A stretch of DNA of 64,000 bases, taken from the NCBI RefSeq assembly GCF_025947065.1, contig NZ_CP109994.1, positions 1,302,001-1,366,000 of the forward strand, written 5' to 3'. The translations under genes and the position numbers were made by a program. The DNA is from Flavobacterium sp. N1736 (GTDB lineage: Bacteria; Bacteroidota; Bacteroidia; Flavobacteriales; Flavobacteriaceae). The notes under the pieces are model-generated. The model was not told where the DNA came from. It saw nothing but the letters and a program-made list of their open reading frames with translations, and ran no database searches. This document shows, one piece after another, positions 62,684-64,000 of this stretch. Each line of letters opens with the position of its first letter. Positions within the stretch are counted from its first letter, which is position 1.

Positions 62684-62691
62684 TACCTTTG
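62684..62691 (+). promoter_or_regulatory. -7 element of the 2OG-Fe(II) oxygenase gene
   Basis: TACCTTTG, 52 bases before the ATG at 62744, followed by a small AAGGA/TCCTT hairpin in the leader. The rest of the region 62445-62683 is AT-rich with nothing else I can support. Confidence 0.5.
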
Positions 62692-62743
62692 TTATTGTAA
62701 GGATTTACCATTCCTTATTCTTTTTAAATAAAAAATGTAAAGT

Positions 62744-63694
62744 ATGCAAAACATTCCTAGTGTAGACTTACGTGATTTCCTTTCGGACGACCCGAAACGT
62801 AAACAAAAATTTGTAAATGAAATCGGCAGTGCATTTGAAAATATTGGCTTCGTAGCCCTAAAAGGTCATTTTCTTGATGATCAATTAGTAGACGAACTTT
62901 ATGGCGAGATTAGAAATTTTTTCGCTTTGCCAGTAGAAACCAAGCATAATTATGAAATTCCCGGAATTGGCGGTCAAAGAGGTTATGTTTCTTTTGGAAA
63001 AGAACATGCTAAAGGACGTAAAGAGGGAGATTTAAAAGAGTTTTGGCATTTTGGACAGTATGTTGATAAAGATTCAAAATACGCTTCAGAATACCCTGAA
63101 AATGTTGAAGTAAAAGAGTTGCCGCGTTTTAATATCGTAGGTAAAGAAGCGTATCAAATGCTTGAAAAAACAGGTATTTATGTATTAAGAGCTCTTGCTT
63201 TGCATTTAGGTTTGGATGAGTTTTATTTTGATCAGTATGCAAAAGAAGGAAACTCTATTTTGAGACCAATACATTATCCGCCAATTACTTCTGAGCCGGA
63301 AAACGCAATTCGTGCTGCTGCTCATGGTGATATTAACCTGATTACCTTATTAATGGGTGCGCAGGGAAAAGGTTTACAGGTTCAAAATCATAATGGTGAA
63401 TGGATCGATGCAATTGCAGAAGATGATGAATTGGTCATTAATGTTGGTGATATGTTGTCAAGACATACCAATAATAAACTAAAATCGACTATACATCAGG
63501 TAGTTAATCCGCCAAGAGAATTATGGGGAACCTCTCGTTATTCAGTTCCGTTTTTTATGCATCCCGTAAGCGATATGCGTCTGGATTGTTTAGAAAACTG
63601 TATTGATGCCGAGAATCCTAAAAAATTCGAAGATATAACTGCAGGAGATTATTTATATGAACGTTTAGTAGACTTAGGTCTGATAAAAAAATAA
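62744..63694 (+). CDS. Isopenicillin-N-synthase-family 2-oxoglutarate/Fe(II) oxygenase
   Basis: 316 residues. N-terminal DIOX-like part with IGFVALKGHFLDDQLVDELYGEIRNFFALP, then GYVSFGKEHAKGRKEGDLKEFW. The iron site is H-x-D in IRAAAHGDINLITLLMG and the distal His in STIHQVVNPP; the 2OG-binding R-x-S is in SRYSVPFF. Length and motifs match the isopenicillin N synthase superfamily, which hydroxylates or cyclises small substrates with oxygen. In primary-metabolism Bacteroidetes its substrate is unknown. Monocistronic by its own -7 element and following palindrome. Confidence 0.9.
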   Translation: MQNIPSVDLRDFLSDDPKRKQKFVNEIGSAFENIGFVALKGHFLDDQLVDELYGEIRNFFALPVETKHNYEIPGIGGQRGYVSFGKEHAKGRKEGDLKEFWHFGQYVDKDSKYASEYPENVEVKELPRFNIVGKEAYQMLEKTGIYVLRALALHLGLDEFYFDQYAKEGNSILRPIHYPPITSEPENAIRAAAHGDINLITLLMGAQGKGLQVQNHNGEWIDAIAEDDELVINVGDMLSRHTNNKLKSTIHQVVNPPRELWGTSRYSVPFFMHPVSDMRLDCLENCIDAENPKKFEDITAGDYLYERLVDLGLIKK

Positions 63695-63736
63695 ACGTAA
63701 ATTAAATTTTAAATCTCTCCCGATAGTTCGGGATAT

Positions 63737-63776
63737 AAATTCCAAATTCCAATCCTAACTTTGGAATTTGGAATTT
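63737..63776. repeat. AATTCCAAA word palindrome
   Basis: Perfect 16-bp inverted repeat AAATTCCAAATTCCAA / TTGGAATTTGGAATTT around 8 bases, preceded by a CCCGA..TCGGG mini-hairpin at about 63719-63733. Likely serves as terminator for the oxygenase gene. Confidence 0.85.
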
Positions 63777-63826
63777 AATTTTTACAAACTATATTTATTG
63801 GAATTTATTTTTTAGAATAAACATTT

Positions 63827-64000
63827 ATGGACTTACAAGATCAATTAAAAAATTTATTTCCGGATCATGTCGAATCAAACGAACCAGAAGAAGTTCAGGA
63901 TCAAGAACATGTACTTTATGTTCAGAAAGAACCAATGATTTGCAAATTCGAAAAACGAAAAGGAAAAGCTACCACTATAATTGAAGGTTATGAAGGAAGC
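63827..64000 (+). CDS. SUI1/eIF1-type translation factor (3' end cut by window)
   Basis: The first 58 residues of a small protein beginning MDLQDQLKNLFPDH and containing VQKEPMICKFEKRKGKATTIIEGYEGS; the last part is the start of a SUI1 (YciH-like) domain in Bacteroidetes proteins of about 110 residues. It would help start-codon fidelity or stress translation. The frame is open through the last base, so the C-terminal SUI1 beta domain continues past the window. Confidence 0.8.
   Translation, partial: MDLQDQLKNLFPDHVESNEPEEVQDQEHVLYVQKEPMICKFEKRKGKATTIIEGYEGS

Overview
The window looks like chromosomal DNA of a Flavobacterium-type Bacteroidetes. The DNA is AT-rich, a SusC/SusD pair is present, genes lack Shine-Dalgarno sequences, and many starts are preceded by the Bacteroidetes -7 element TAnnTTTG. 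Typical family members include the LTA-synthase-like sulfatase, the fused E1 alpha/beta dehydrogenase and bifunctional HisB. I saw no rRNA, tRNA, CRISPR array, prophage or insertion sequence. The first gene (SusC) and the last (a SUI1-type factor) are cut by the window edges.

Layout. 1-6650: a SusC/SusD operon with a zinc metallohydrolase lipoprotein and a DUF4302 lipoprotein, probably an outer-membrane nutrient (perhaps peptide) importer. 6935-13828: fabG, a VWA-like membrane protein, a two-gene Panacea (DUF4065) toxin-antitoxin-like pair with an unrecognised partner, and a LysR regulator with a YeiH-type transporter. 14011-19620: an S1/P1-nuclease-like enzyme, an LTA-synthase-like sulfatase, and a two-component system whose kinase is frameshifted. 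19697-27878: the complete histidine operon (hisG-D-C-B-H-A-F-IE) behind a leader peptide with five His codons in six and a terminator. 28066-33005: a CBM9-like protein, a tandem pair of near-identical M1-type peptidases, and a 60-residue double-glycine, six-cysteine precursor-like peptide. 33208-43261: a helical-repeat protein, leuA-leuB, then ilvD-ilvB-ilvN-ilvC behind a second attenuator whose leader peptide is rich in Ile and Val. 43756-48452: acs with a DnaQ-like protein and a cNMP/CBS/DUF294 protein, an acetate-linked set. 48820-64000: mixed housekeeping genes, including a Bcr/CflA exporter, NDH-2, GNAT, two helicases, MscS, a thioesterase, a branched-chain-type E1 dehydrogenase and a 2OG-Fe(II) oxygenase.

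The most unusual feature is the non-coding DNA. A roughly 100-bp hairpin family (seven copies, called family B here) has arms that differ between copies yet still pair within each copy, and most copies share a core in the loop. Five of the seven lie between convergent genes. All seven convergent gaps longer than 4 bp carry a long hairpin. Spacers inside the his and ilv operons hold other repeats built from short tandem words. The double-glycine peptide gene lies between two family B hairpins and, outside them, a 46-bp repeat in inverted orientation (42/46 identical). The best candidates for undescribed biology are this repeat system, the peptide cassette and the Panacea partner gene.
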